Below, piece by piece: positions 39,987 to 48,475 of a stretch of 64,000 bases of DNA (the first letter of the stretch is position 1; every line of letters begins with the position of its first letter). Position numbers and translations under genes: made by a program. Origin of the DNA: Streptomyces sp. ATexAB-D23 (lineage in GTDB: Bacteria > Actinomycetota > Actinomycetes > Streptomycetales > Streptomycetaceae); the NCBI RefSeq assembly GCF_000373645.1, contig NZ_KB892025.1, positions 1 through 64,000 of the forward strand, given 5' to 3'. The notes under the pieces were generated by a model. It was not told the origin of the DNA and searched no databases. It worked only from the letters and a program-made list of their open reading frames with translations.

Positions 39987-40967
39987 ATGCAGCGCAACAG
40001 GCTGGGAAACAGCACGGTCGAAGTCACCGCGCTCTCCTTCGGCGCGGCCGCCATCGGCAACCTCTTCAGCGCGGTGGAGCCGGAGCGTGCCGCGGCGGCC
40101 GTCGACGCCGCCTGGGACGCGGGCATCCGCTACTTCGACACCGCGCCGCACTACGGGCTCGGCCTCTCCGAACGGCGTCTGGGCGAAGCCCTGCGACGCC
40201 GCCCGCGCGACGCCTACGCCCTCTCCACCAAGGTCGGCCGCGTGCTCGACCCGCTGCCCGCCGGGGAAGCCGCCCCCGAAGGGCTCTCCGAGGGCTTCGC
40301 CGTACGCGCCACGCACCGCCGCCGCTGGGACTTCAGCGCCGCCGGGGTCCGCCGCAGCATCGAGGACAGCCTCGAACGCCTCGGCCTCGACCGCATCGAC
40401 GTCGCCTACCTCCACGACCCCGACGACCACCCGGAAGCCGCCTTCCACGAGGCGTACCCGGAACTGGAGCGGCTGCGCGCGGAAGGGGTCGTCGGGGCGA
40501 TCGGCGCCGGCATGAACCAGACCGCGATGCTCACCCGCTTCGTCCTGGACACTGATGTCGACGTGGTCCTCTGCGCGGGCCGCCACACCCTCCTCGACCA
40601 GTCCGCGCTCACCGACCTGCTCCCCGCCGCCGCCGCACGCGGCCGCAGCGTCGTCGTCGGCGGGGTGTTCAACTCCGGTCTCCTCGCCGACCCCCGCCCC
40701 GGCGCGACCTACGACTACACCACCGCCCCGCTCGACCTGCTGGACCGGGCCCTGCACCTGAAGAGCGTCACCGAGGCGCACGGCGTGCCCCTGCGCGCCG
40801 CCGCCCTGCACTACCCGCTCACCCACCCGGCCGTCGCCGGGGTGCTCGTCGGCACCCGCTCCCCGGACGAGGTGCGCGACGCCGCCGCACAGCTGAACCG
40901 GGAGATCCCCGACGAACTCTGGGACGACCTGCGCGACCAGGGCCTGCTGCCCGGGAACGGACACTGA
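39987..40967 (+). CDS. aldo/keto reductase, probable aldose (L-fucose) 1-dehydrogenase
   Basis: 326 residues, TIM-barrel AKR. Catalytic tetrad visible: Asp in YFDTAPHYG, Tyr in the same motif, Lys in LSTKVGR and His in YLHDPDD. With the mutarotase and lactonase downstream it fits oxidation of a free sugar to a lactone; in known L-fucose pathways this step is an AKR like this one. Genes 1 to 3 are separated by 1 base each. GGGCAGG lies about 10 bases before the ATG. Sugar identity (fucose, galactose, rhamnose) is inferred. Confidence 0.87.
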   Translation: MQRNRLGNSTVEVTALSFGAAAIGNLFSAVEPERAAAAVDAAWDAGIRYFDTAPHYGLGLSERRLGEALRRRPRDAYALSTKVGRVLDPLPAGEAAPEGLSEGFAVRATHRRRWDFSAAGVRRSIEDSLERLGLDRIDVAYLHDPDDHPEAAFHEAYPELERLRAEGVVGAIGAGMNQTAMLTRFVLDTDVDVVLCAGRHTLLDQSALTDLLPAAAARGRSVVVGGVFNSGLLADPRPGATYDYTTAPLDLLDRALHLKSVTEAHGVPLRAAALHYPLTHPAVAGVLVGTRSPDEVRDAAAQLNREIPDELWDDLRDQGLLPGNGH

Positions 40968-40968
40968 C

Positions 40969-41280
40969 ATGCGTATAGCCCTGCACACCGAGGTCCGCGC
41001 CGACCGCGTCGCCGCGTACGAGGCCGCGCACCGCGAGGTGCCGCCCGAGCTGACCCGCGCGATCCGGGCCGCGGGCGCCGGCTCCTGGACGATCTGGCGC
41101 AGCGGCACCGACCTGTTCCACCTCATCGAGTGCGACGACTACGCCCGCCTCCTCGCTGAACTGGAGCACCTGCCCGTCAACGTCGCCTGGCAGGCCAGGA
41201 TGGACGGGCTCCTGGACGTCGCGCACGACTACTCCGCCGACGGCGCCGAAGCGGGCCTCCCCGTCGTCTGGGAGCTGTGA
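40969..41280 (+). CDS. L-rhamnose/L-fucose mutarotase family protein
   Basis: 103 residues, the standard length of RhaM-type mutarotases. MRIALHTEVRADRVAAYEAAHREVPPEL, then GAGSWTIWRSGTDLFHLIECDDY and a C-terminal Trp-rich end (VNVAWQARMDGLL). It interconverts the alpha and beta anomers of a 6-deoxy sugar. It lies 1 base after the dehydrogenase and 1 base before the lactonase, so the three act in one pathway. Confidence 0.88.
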   Translation: MRIALHTEVRADRVAAYEAAHREVPPELTRAIRAAGAGSWTIWRSGTDLFHLIECDDYARLLAELEHLPVNVAWQARMDGLLDVAHDYSADGAEAGLPVVWEL

Positions 41281-41281
41281 G

Positions 41282-42139
41282 ATGACCGCCCGTCCGCGCG
41301 TCGTCGACGCCCACCACCATGTGTGGGACCTCGCGGTACGCGACCAGGACTGGATCACGGGCGAGGACCTCGCGCCCCTGCGCCGCGACTTCACCCTCGC
41401 CGACCTGGAGCCGGAGGCCCGGACGGCGGGGGTCTGCGCGACGGTGCTGGTCCAGACCGTCACGGTGGCCGATGAGACCCCCGAATTCCTGGCGCTCGCC
41501 GACGGCAGCGACCTGGTGGCCGGTGTCGTCGGCTGGAGCGACCTCACCGCCCCGGACATCGCCGACACCCTGGCCGCCCTGCGCGAACTCCCGGGCGGCG
41601 ACCGGCTCGTCGGCCTGCGCCACCAGGTCCAGGGCGAACCCGACCCCGACTGGCTGCTGCGGCCCGACGTGCTGCGCGGGCTGGCCGCCGTGGCCGACGC
41701 CGGGCTCGTCTACGACCTGGTGGTCCTCCCGCACCAGCTGCCCGCCGCCACCCGGGCGGCCGCCCTGCTGCCCGGACTCGTCCTCGTCCTCGACCACGCG
41801 GGCAAACCGCCCGTCGCCGCGGGCCGCACCCACCCCTGGGCCGACGACCTCGGGGCGTTCGCCGCGCTCCCCAACACCGTCTGCAAACTCTCCGGACTCG
41901 TCACCGAGGCCGACTGGCGCACCTGGAGCGCGGCGGACCTGCGCCCGTACGCCCGGACCGTCATCGACGCCTTCGGCCCCGACCGCCTCATGTTCGGCTC
42001 CGACTGGCCGGTGTGCCGGCTCGCCGCGACCTACGCCGAGGTCCTGGACACCGCCCGCACCCTGATCGGGGAACTGGGCGACCATGAGCGCGACGCCGTG
42101 CTCGCCACCACCGCCGAGCGGGTGTACGGCCTCCGATAG
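41282..42139 (+). CDS. amidohydrolase, probable L-fuconolactonase
   Basis: 285 residues, amidohydrolase-2 barrel. Metal ligands in VVDAHHHVWD at the N-terminus, LVLDHAGKPP in the middle and MFGSDWPVC near the C-terminus. This is the LigI/fuconolactonase group that opens sugar or pyrone lactones. Together with the upstream dehydrogenase and mutarotase it would turn L-fucose into L-fuconate. No downstream dehydratase or aldolase is present, so the pathway would finish elsewhere. Confidence 0.88.
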   Translation: MTARPRVVDAHHHVWDLAVRDQDWITGEDLAPLRRDFTLADLEPEARTAGVCATVLVQTVTVADETPEFLALADGSDLVAGVVGWSDLTAPDIADTLAALRELPGGDRLVGLRHQVQGEPDPDWLLRPDVLRGLAAVADAGLVYDLVVLPHQLPAATRAAALLPGLVLVLDHAGKPPVAAGRTHPWADDLGAFAALPNTVCKLSGLVTEADWRTWSAADLRPYARTVIDAFGPDRLMFGSDWPVCRLAATYAEVLDTARTLIGELGDHERDAVLATTAERVYGLR

Positions 42140-42160
42140 GCGCCCGGGGCGCGGCTGCGG

Positions 42161-42166
42161 CAGGCT
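42161..42166 (+). promoter_or_regulatory. -10 element of a probable leaderless transcript (Fpg/Nei gene)
   Basis: CAGGCT ends 6 bases before ATG 42173; no Shine-Dalgarno sequence intervenes. Confidence 0.35.
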
Positions 42167-42172
42167 GGAACC

Positions 42173-43033
42173 ATGCCCGAACTGCCGGAAGTCGAAGCCC
42201 TGCGGCTCTTCCTCGACGACCATCTCGTCGGCAGGGAGATCGACCGCGTCCTCCCGCTCGCCATCAGCGTCCTGAAGACGTACGACCCGCCCCTCACCGC
42301 GCTGCACGGCGGCACGGTCACGGACGTGACGCGGCACGGCAAGTTCCTCGACATCGGCGTCGGCCCGCTGCATCTGATCACCCACCTCGCCCGTGCCGGC
42401 TGGCTCCGCTGGAAGGAAGGCTTCCCCGAGACCCCGCCCCGCCCCGGCAAGGGCCCGCTCGCCCTGCGCACCGTCCTGACCGGCGGCGACGGCTTCGACC
42501 TGACCGAGGCCGGCACCACCAAACGCCTCGCCGTCCACCTCGTGCGCGACCCCGCCGATGTGCCCGGAATCGCCCGGCTCGGGCCCGACCCGCTCGTGCC
42601 CTCCTTCGACCGGGACGCGTTCGCCGCACTGCTCGAAGGGGAACGCCGCCAGATCAAGGGCGCCCTGCGCGACCAGTCGCTCATCGCCGGCATCGGCAAC
42701 GCCTACAGCGACGAGATCCTGCACGTCGCGAAGATGTCGCCGTTCAAGCTCACCGCCCGCCTCACCGACGAGGAGATCACCCGGCTGTACACGGCCCTGC
42801 GCACCACACTGGAGGATGCCGTCGCCCGCTCCGGCGGGGTGGAGGCCGGCCGTCTCAAGGCCGAGAAGAAGAGCGCGATGCGCGTCCACGGGCGCACCGG
42901 CCGGCCCTGCCCGGTCTGCGGGGACACCATCCGCGAGGTGTCCTTCAGCGACTCCTCGCTCCAGTACTGCCCGACCTGCCAGACCGGCGGGAAACCCCTC
43001 GCGGACCGCCGCCTGTCCAGACTGCTCAAGTAG
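42173..43033 (+). CDS. Fpg/Nei-family DNA glycosylase
   Basis: 286 residues. The processed N-terminus MPELPEVE supplies the catalytic Pro 2 and Glu 3; Lys in RHGKFLD and the H2TH segment QSLIAGIGNAYSDEILH are present. The C-terminal zinc finger is complete (CPVCG and YCPTCQTGG). It removes oxidised bases (8-oxoG or oxidised pyrimidines) and nicks the strand. Whether the specificity is Fpg-like or Nei-like cannot be decided from the motifs alone. Monocistronic; possibly leaderless. Confidence 0.92.
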   Translation: MPELPEVEALRLFLDDHLVGREIDRVLPLAISVLKTYDPPLTALHGGTVTDVTRHGKFLDIGVGPLHLITHLARAGWLRWKEGFPETPPRPGKGPLALRTVLTGGDGFDLTEAGTTKRLAVHLVRDPADVPGIARLGPDPLVPSFDRDAFAALLEGERRQIKGALRDQSLIAGIGNAYSDEILHVAKMSPFKLTARLTDEEITRLYTALRTTLEDAVARSGGVEAGRLKAEKKSAMRVHGRTGRPCPVCGDTIREVSFSDSSLQYCPTCQTGGKPLADRRLSRLLK

Positions 43034-43060
43034 CACCGCCCATACGTCGGGAGCAGGCCC

Positions 43061-43066
43061 TACACT
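43061..43066 (+). promoter_or_regulatory. -10 element of a probable leaderless transcript (LytTR gene)
   Basis: TACACT ends 7 bases before ATG 43074, a position where transcription would begin at the start codon. Confidence 0.5.
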
Positions 43067-43073
43067 CCCGCCC

Positions 43074-43826
43074 ATGCTCCGCGTACTCGCCGTCGACGAC
43101 GAAGAACCCGCACTGGAGGAACTCCTCTACCTCCTGCGCGCCGACCCCCGCATCCGCAGCGCCGAAGGAGCCACCGGCGCCACCGAGGCGCTGCGCCGCA
43201 TCGGCGCCGCCGTCGACGCCGGGCCCGACGACCCGTCCGCCATCGACGTCGTCTTCCTCGACATCCACATGGCGGGCCTGACCGGACTCGACGTCGCCCA
43301 GCTGCTGGCCGGCTTCGCCGCGCCCCCGCGCATCGTCTTCGTCACCGCCCACGAGGGCTTCGCCGTCCACGCCTTCGACCTCAAGGCCGTCGACTACGTA
43401 CTCAAGCCCGTCCGCCGCGAACGGCTCGCCGAGGCCGTGCGGCGCGTGGCCGAACAGGTCGGCGACCGTACCGCGCCCGTCCACGACACCGCCCACGACC
43501 AGATCCCCGTCGAACTGGGCGGCGTCATCCGCTTCGTGCCCATCGACGACATCGCCTACGCCGAGGCCCAGGGCGACTACGCCCGGCTGCACACCGACAC
43601 CGGCAGCCACCTCGTGCGCGTCCCCCTGACCACCCTGGAGGAGCGCTGGCGCGCCCGCGGCTTCGTCCGCATCCACCGCCGCCACCTCGTGGCGCTCGAC
43701 AGGATCGACGAACTGCGCCTGGACGCCGGCAGCATGAGCGTGCGCATCGGCACCGCGGAGCTGGCCGTCAGCCGCCGCCACACCCGCGCGCTGCGCGATC
43801 TGCTGATGCGCCGCACCGGCCGCTGA
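43074..43826 (+). CDS. LytTR-family response regulator
   Basis: 250 residues. Receiver domain with AVDDEEPA (6-13), phospho-acceptor Asp 63 in FLDIHMAG and Lys in YVLKPVRRE, then a LytTR DNA-binding domain (GVIRFVPIDDIAYAEAQGDYARLHT, RGFVRIHRRHLVALDRI). Its partner kinase is most likely the LytS-type gene at 45728, with a DUF485 protein and a symporter encoded between them. In other bacteria LytS/LytTR pairs sense and control uptake of small carboxylates such as pyruvate, so control of the linked symporter is a reasonable inference. Confidence 0.94.
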   Translation: MLRVLAVDDEEPALEELLYLLRADPRIRSAEGATGATEALRRIGAAVDAGPDDPSAIDVVFLDIHMAGLTGLDVAQLLAGFAAPPRIVFVTAHEGFAVHAFDLKAVDYVLKPVRRERLAEAVRRVAEQVGDRTAPVHDTAHDQIPVELGGVIRFVPIDDIAYAEAQGDYARLHTDTGSHLVRVPLTTLEERWRARGFVRIHRRHLVALDRIDELRLDAGSMSVRIGTAELAVSRRHTRALRDLLMRRTGR

Positions 43827-43876
43827 CCAGCGCCGACCGGGCCCGAAACCCCTTCCCAGCGGGGCCGGGTGCCGCC

Positions 43877-43882
43877 TACACT
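43877..43882 (+). promoter_or_regulatory. -10 element of a probable leaderless transcript (DUF485 gene)
   Basis: TACACT ends 8 bases before ATG 43891, nearly the same local sequence as before the LytTR gene. It would drive the DUF485-symporter-kinase unit separately from the regulator. Confidence 0.5.
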
Positions 43883-43890
43883 CCGGCCCC

Positions 43891-44253
43891 ATGTCCGCAG
43901 AGCCCACACCCCGGCGCGAAGTGGTGACGGGGGAGCCCCGGCGGGTCCGCCCGCTGCCGCGCTACCGCACCCAGTCGGAGATCGACGAGCAGACCGCACT
44001 CGGCGGCGCGTACGTGCGCTCGCTGATGCGCGGGCAGCTGCGGGCCGGGCTCACCGCCTTCGCCGTGCTCGCCGCCGTCGTCGGCACCCTGCCCCTCGTC
44101 TTCGAGGCCCTGCACAGCTCCGCCGTCGTCTGGGCCGTCCTCGGCTTCGCCGCCTACCCACCGCTCACCCTGCTCGCCTGGTGGTACGTGCGCCGGGCCG
44201 AACGCAACGAGAGCGACTTCGCCCGGCTCGTGGAAGGCCGCCCCGCCCCGTGA
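43891..44253 (+). CDS. DUF485 small membrane protein (YjcH-like)
   Basis: 120 residues with two membrane segments (FAVLAAVVGTLPLVFEAL and AVVWAVLGFAAYPPLTLLAWWYV) preceded by a charged N-terminus. DUF485 proteins are encoded next to acetate/monocarboxylate SSS symporters, as YjcH is next to ActP in E. coli, and may be an accessory subunit. Its stop overlaps the symporter start by 4 bases. Confidence 0.88.
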   Translation: MSAEPTPRREVVTGEPRRVRPLPRYRTQSEIDEQTALGGAYVRSLMRGQLRAGLTAFAVLAAVVGTLPLVFEALHSSAVVWAVLGFAAYPPLTLLAWWYVRRAERNESDFARLVEGRPAP

Positions 44254-45731
44254 GCCGCACGTACGCGGTGACGGCCGTCGCCGTCGTCGTCCTGGCCACC
44301 GTCCTCGTCGGCGGATTCGGGCTGCGGATCTCCCGCACCACCTCCGACTTCTACGTCGCCTCGCGCACCGTGCGCCCCCGGCTCAACGCCGCCGCCATCA
44401 GCGGCGAATACCTCTCCGCCGCCTCCTTCCTCGGCATCGCCGGGCTCGTCCTCGTCCACGGGCCCGACATGCTGTGGTACCCGGTCGGCTACACCGCCGG
44501 CTACCTGGTGCTGCTGGTCTTCGTCGCGGCCCCGCTGCGCCGCTCGGGGGCGTACACCCTCCCCGACTTCGCCGAAGGACGCCTTGAGTCCCTGCACGTA
44601 CGCAGACTCGTCAGCGTGCTCGTCGTCGGCGCCGGCTGGCTCTACCTCGTCCCCCAGCTCCAGGGCGCCGGCCTCACCCTCAAGATCCTCACCGGGGCGC
44701 CCGGCTGGCTCGGCGACGTGCTGGTGGCCTCCGTGGTCGTCCTCGCCGTCGCCGCCGGAGGCATGCGCTCGATCACCTTCGTGCAGGTCTTCCAGTACTG
44801 GCTGAAGCTGACCGCACTCCTCGTCCCGGCGATCTTCCTGGTCCTGGCCTGGCAGGGTGACGGGCAGCCCCGCATCACCTTCGACGAGCACCTCTCCGCC
44901 TTCCGCGCCGACCACCCGCTGTACGCCACCTACGGCCTCATCGTCGCCACCTTCCTCGGCACCATGGGCCTGCCGCACGTCGTCGTCCGCTTCTACACCA
45001 GCCCCAACGGCCGCGACGCCCGCCGCACCACCGTCGCCGTCCTCGCACTGATCGGCGTCTTCTACCTCCTGCCGCCCGTCTACGGCGCGCTCGGCCGGCT
45101 GTACGCCCCCGAGCTCATCCACGGCGGCGACGCCGACGCCGCCGTGCTGCTGCTGCCGGGCCGGGTCATCGGCGGCCTCGGCGGCGACCTGCTCGGCGCG
45201 CTCGTCGCCGGCGGCGCCTTCGCCGCGTTCCTGTCCACCGCGTCCGGACTGACCATGGCCGTCGCCGGGGTCATCACCCAGGACGTGCTGCCCTCGCGCG
45301 GGGTACGGCACTTCCGGCTGTCCACCGTCCTCGCCATCTCCGTCCCGCTGGCCGGCTCGCTGATGGTCAGCCGGGTCCCCGTCGCCGACTCCGTGGGCAT
45401 GGCCTTCGCCGTCTCCGCGTCCTCCTTCTGCCCACTGCTGGTCCTCGGCATCTGGTGGCGCCGGCTCACCCCGCCGGGAGCCGTCGCCGGCCTGCTGCTG
45501 GGCGGTGGCTCCGCGCTGCTGTCCGTCGCCATCACGGTCAGCGGCGCGGTGCGCCCGCCCGGCTGGCCGCACGCCCTGCTCGCCTGGCCCGCGGTCTGGT
45601 CCGTGCCCGTCGGGTTCCTCGCCATGATCCTGGTCTCGCTCGCCACCCCGGGCCGCATACCCCCCGGCACCAACGCCGCCATGACCCGCTTCCACCTGCC
45701 CGAGGCGCTCACCACCGGGAGGCACCGGTGA
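44250..45731 (+). CDS. sodium:solute symporter, acetate/monocarboxylate (ActP) type
   Basis: 493 residues, about 13 membrane helices of the SSS family. N-terminal TTSDFYVASRTVRPRLNAAAISGEYLSAASFLG, then GMRSITFVQVFQYWLKLTALLVP, MGLPHVVVRFYTSPNGRDARRT and FAAFLSTASGLTMAVAGVITQDV are typical of ActP. It takes up acetate, propionate or pyruvate with a cation. GTG start overlaps the DUF485 stop; its own stop overlaps the kinase start (GTGA at 45728-45731). Confidence 0.92.
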   Translation: MSRTYAVTAVAVVVLATVLVGGFGLRISRTTSDFYVASRTVRPRLNAAAISGEYLSAASFLGIAGLVLVHGPDMLWYPVGYTAGYLVLLVFVAAPLRRSGAYTLPDFAEGRLESLHVRRLVSVLVVGAGWLYLVPQLQGAGLTLKILTGAPGWLGDVLVASVVVLAVAAGGMRSITFVQVFQYWLKLTALLVPAIFLVLAWQGDGQPRITFDEHLSAFRADHPLYATYGLIVATFLGTMGLPHVVVRFYTSPNGRDARRTTVAVLALIGVFYLLPPVYGALGRLYAPELIHGGDADAAVLLLPGRVIGGLGGDLLGALVAGGAFAAFLSTASGLTMAVAGVITQDVLPSRGVRHFRLSTVLAISVPLAGSLMVSRVPVADSVGMAFAVSASSFCPLLVLGIWWRRLTPPGAVAGLLLGGGSALLSVAITVSGAVRPPGWPHALLAWPAVWSVPVGFLAMILVSLATPGRIPPGTNAAMTRFHLPEALTTGRHR

Positions 45732-46918
45732 CCGGGGCCGGATACGCCGTCATCGTCCTGCTCGCCCTGCTCCTGTTCGGCGGCGGCCTCCTGATCGGCC
45801 GGCGCACCGCCAGACCCGTGCGCACCAGCGACGTGGGCACACCCGTGGAGCACGCCACCTTCGAGACGCTGCACACCGCCTCCCTGGCCGCACCCCCGCT
45901 GCGCGCCGGGCTCACCGAGGACAGCGCCCGCAGGTCCGCCCGCAGGCTGCGCTCCCTGCTGGGCACCGACGCCCTGTGCCTCACCGACCGCGACCGGGTC
46001 CTGGTCTGGCACGGCGAGGGCGACCACCACGGGCGGCACGTCATGGAACAGGTCGCGGGCGTCCTGGAGACCGGCCGCGACACCGCCTTCCGCAGCGACT
46101 GCGAGGACCTGGACTGCCCGCTGAAGTGGGCCGTCGCCGTGCCCCTCACCGTCGACCACCGAGTGCTCGGCACCCTCGTCGCCTACGCCCCGCGCGAGTC
46201 CGCCGTCCTGGCCAGGGCGGCCGGCGAGGTCGCCCGCTGGGTGTGCGTCCAGCTGGAACTCGCCGAACTCGACCGCTCGCGCACCCAGCTCATCGAGGCG
46301 GAGATCAGGGCCCTGCGCGCGCAGATCTCCCCGCACTTCATCTTCAACTCCCTGGCCGCCATCGCCTCCTTCGTCCGCACCGACCCGGAACAGGCCCGCG
46401 AACTGCTCCTGGAATTCGCAGACTTCACCCGCTACTCGTTCCGCAGCCATGGTGACTTCACCACCCTCGCCGACGAACTTCACTCCATCGACCAGTACCT
46501 CGCCCTGGTCCGGGCCCGCTTCGGCGAACGGCTCTCCGTCACCCTCCAGGTCGCCCCCGAGGTACTGCCCGTCGCCCTGCCCTTCCTCTGCCTCCAGCCG
46601 CTCGTCGAGAACGCCGTCAAACACGGCCTCGAAGGCGCCGTCACCTCCAGCCGCATCACCATCAGCGCCCTGGACGCCGGCTCCGAGGCCGAGGTCGTCA
46701 TCGAGGACGACGGCACCGGCATGGACCCCCAGCGGCTGCGCCACATCCTGCGCGGCGAGGGCGGCAGATCCACCGGCATCGGCCTGCTCAACGTGGACGA
46801 ACGGCTGCGCCAGGTGTACGGGGACGACTACGGCCTCGTCATCGAGACGGGCATCGGCGCCGGGATGCGGATCACCGTACGGCTGCCGAAGTACCGCGCG
46901 GGCGTGCACGGTTCCTGA
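45728..46918 (+). CDS. LytS-type sensor histidine kinase
   Basis: 396 residues. One membrane segment (VIVLLALLLFGGGLLIG, 8-24), a GAF-like domain at about 40-190, then the His-kinase domain with ISPHFIFNSLAAIASF (phospho-acceptor His) and HATPase motifs PLVENAVKHGL, DDGTGM and GGRSTGIGLLNVDERL. It lacks the five-helix 5TM-LYT sensor typical of LytS, so the signal may be cytoplasmic or transferred from the symporter. GGGAGG precedes the GTG. Last gene of the unit; the regulator is first. Confidence 0.93.
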   Translation: MTGAGYAVIVLLALLLFGGGLLIGRRTARPVRTSDVGTPVEHATFETLHTASLAAPPLRAGLTEDSARRSARRLRSLLGTDALCLTDRDRVLVWHGEGDHHGRHVMEQVAGVLETGRDTAFRSDCEDLDCPLKWAVAVPLTVDHRVLGTLVAYAPRESAVLARAAGEVARWVCVQLELAELDRSRTQLIEAEIRALRAQISPHFIFNSLAAIASFVRTDPEQARELLLEFADFTRYSFRSHGDFTTLADELHSIDQYLALVRARFGERLSVTLQVAPEVLPVALPFLCLQPLVENAVKHGLEGAVTSSRITISALDAGSEAEVVIEDDGTGMDPQRLRHILRGEGGRSTGIGLLNVDERLRQVYGDDYGLVIETGIGAGMRITVRLPKYRAGVHGS

Positions 46919-46942
46919 CCGCCCGCCACTCCGGCCGGCCTC

Positions 46943-47461
46943 TCAGTACAGGTGGACCGCCAGATGCCCCAGCGGCAGGCCCAGCTGCCACGCCGGGGTC
47001 CACACCTGGGCGGCGTCCTCGGCGACCGGGTCCGCGCCGTCGTCCTCCTCCCAGGGCAGCGGGCCGATGGCCTCCAGGTCGGCGGCCAGCAGCTCGGTCT
47101 CCTCCAGCCACCGCCAGGCCGCCCGCGCAAGCGCCAGATCGGCGTCCGAGCATCCGGGCGCGTGAGCACCGAGCCGGTCGCACACCCACCGGCGCCACGG
47201 CGGCCCGTACGCGGTGAGCAGGCGCAGCTCGTCCACCCGGGCCGCGGGCAGGGCCTCGGCCACCGCGCTGTCCAGGAGGAAGATGGTCAGCGCGAGCGCG
47301 TCGCGCCCTGCCCGGTACTCCAGCGTCGCCGGCTCCATCAGGTCACCGGTCAGCAGCAGCTCGTCGGCGAGGTACTCGGCGTACATCCAGGCCATCGGGA
47401 CCGGCAGTTCGCCCCCGCCGGACCCCTCATGACGTTCCGGGCGCATCCCGAATCGCCTCAT
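46943..47461 (-). CDS. conserved hypothetical protein
   Basis: 172 residues from ATG 47461 (or 167 from ATG 47446, which has GAGG 9 bases upstream). It is rich in Leu, Ala, Glu and Trp and predicted mostly helical, with no signal peptide, membrane segment or Cys cluster (MAWMYAEYLADELLLTGDLMEP, RRWVCDRLGAHAPGCSDADLALA). I recognise no domain. Third-position G/C bias supports coding. Convergent with the LytS gene. Confidence 0.7.
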   Translation of the reverse strand: MRRFGMRPERHEGSGGGELPVPMAWMYAEYLADELLLTGDLMEPATLEYRAGRDALALTIFLLDSAVAEALPAARVDELRLLTAYGPPWRRWVCDRLGAHAPGCSDADLALARAAWRWLEETELLAADLEAIGPLPWEEDDGADPVAEDAAQVWTPAWQLGLPLGHLAVHLY

Positions 47462-47608
47462 TTCCTTTTCTCGGCACCGGGTGCGGGGACCGTGCGGCCG
47501 CGGGCCCCCGGCCGGTTCCCCACGCAGCATTGAACCGGGGGAGCGCGGCCCGCGTGGCCAGAAGGGCAGGATCCGCCGGACCCGATCCGTCACAGACATG
47601 AGGTTGCG

Positions 47609-47806
47609 ATGACCGCCGACCCCGGGGAGGGACCGCACATGAGGCAGTTGCTCGGCGCCTACGTCCTGGACGCGCTGCCCGCCGCCGAGGCCCGCACGGT
47701 CGCCCGTCACCTGAGCCGCTGCGACCGTTGCGCCGCCGACTACGCGGCGGTCGCGGAGGCGGCGCAGCTGCTGGCACTGGTGCGGGAGGAGGATCTGCTG
47801 GAGTAA
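47609..47806 (+). CDS. small zinc-binding anti-sigma factor (ZAS domain only)
   Basis: 65 residues with the zinc motif His 34-xxx-Cys 38-xx-Cys 41 (ARHLSRCDRCAADY) and the helical flank LLGAYVLDALPAAEARTV typical of anti-sigma domains. Most relatives continue into a membrane helix and an extracytoplasmic part; this one stops after the ZAS domain, so it would be soluble and could respond to redox state or zinc. Its 3' end overlaps the ECF sigma gene on the other strand by 67 bp. AGG precedes the ATG. Confidence 0.8.
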   Translation: MTADPGEGPHMRQLLGAYVLDALPAAEARTVARHLSRCDRCAADYAAVAEAAQLLALVREEDLLE

Positions 47807-48312
47807 CCGGGCAGATTACGGGAAAGCAGCCGCAGCGCGTAGTACGAACGGGACTTGACCGTGCCCGCCGGTATCCCGAGCACCTGGGCCGTCTCGCCCA
47901 CGCTCAGCCCGCGGAAGTAGATCTGCACGAGCACCGACCGGTGCTCCGGGCTCAGGGCGCGTACGGCTTCGCGCACGTCGAGCGCGGCGACCGCGGACTC
48001 TGCGGTGTCGGTCCCCGCCGGGGCGCACTCCAGGACCACGTCACTGACCTCGGCGGGCCGGGCCAGCCGCGAGCGGCGGGCGTCGATCGCCAGCCGGCGC
48101 CCGACGGTGAACAGCCAGGGCCGCATCGACTCGTACGGCCCGTCGAAGGCCTCCGGGTGCTGCCAGGCCCGCACCAGCGTCTCCTGGAGGAGGTCCTCGG
48201 CCCGCTGCCGGTCGCCGAAGGTCAGGCCGAGCAGAAAGTGGAACAGGGCGGGTCCGTGTTCACGCTGGAGCTCCGCGAGGGCCCGCTCATCGGTCGTCGT
48301 CGTCGTGGTCAT
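47740..48312 (-). CDS. ECF-family sigma factor
   Basis: 190 residues. Region 2 (FHFLLGLTFGDRQRAEDLLQETLVRAWQHPEAF) and region 4 (VREAVRALSPEHRSVLVQIYFRGLSVGETAQVLGIPAGTVKSRSYYALRLL) are complete; this is an ECF factor of the SigL-like type. The last ~20 residues are Ser/Ala-rich and are encoded by the DNA shared with the anti-sigma gene. ATG 48312 has AAGGG 8 bases upstream. The sigma and its presumed anti-sigma are convergent rather than in one operon, which is unusual. Confidence 0.92.
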   Translation of the reverse strand: MTTTTTTDERALAELQREHGPALFHFLLGLTFGDRQRAEDLLQETLVRAWQHPEAFDGPYESMRPWLFTVGRRLAIDARRSRLARPAEVSDVVLECAPAGTDTAESAVAALDVREAVRALSPEHRSVLVQIYFRGLSVGETAQVLGIPAGTVKSRSYYALRLLSRNLPGYSSRSSSRTSASSCAASATAA

Positions 48313-48475
48313 GGTGAACGCCCTTTCCGCCAAGGCCCTGCCGCCTCGCTGCTGACTGGCGTATACGAACGCATTCAGGCCACGAGGGACAGGACAAACA
48401 CCGCCCCGTGCGACGAGCGGTCGCACAGAGCGGCGAATGGTGCGGTGAGCGGTCGGGCGGCTGCCGGACGGGGTG

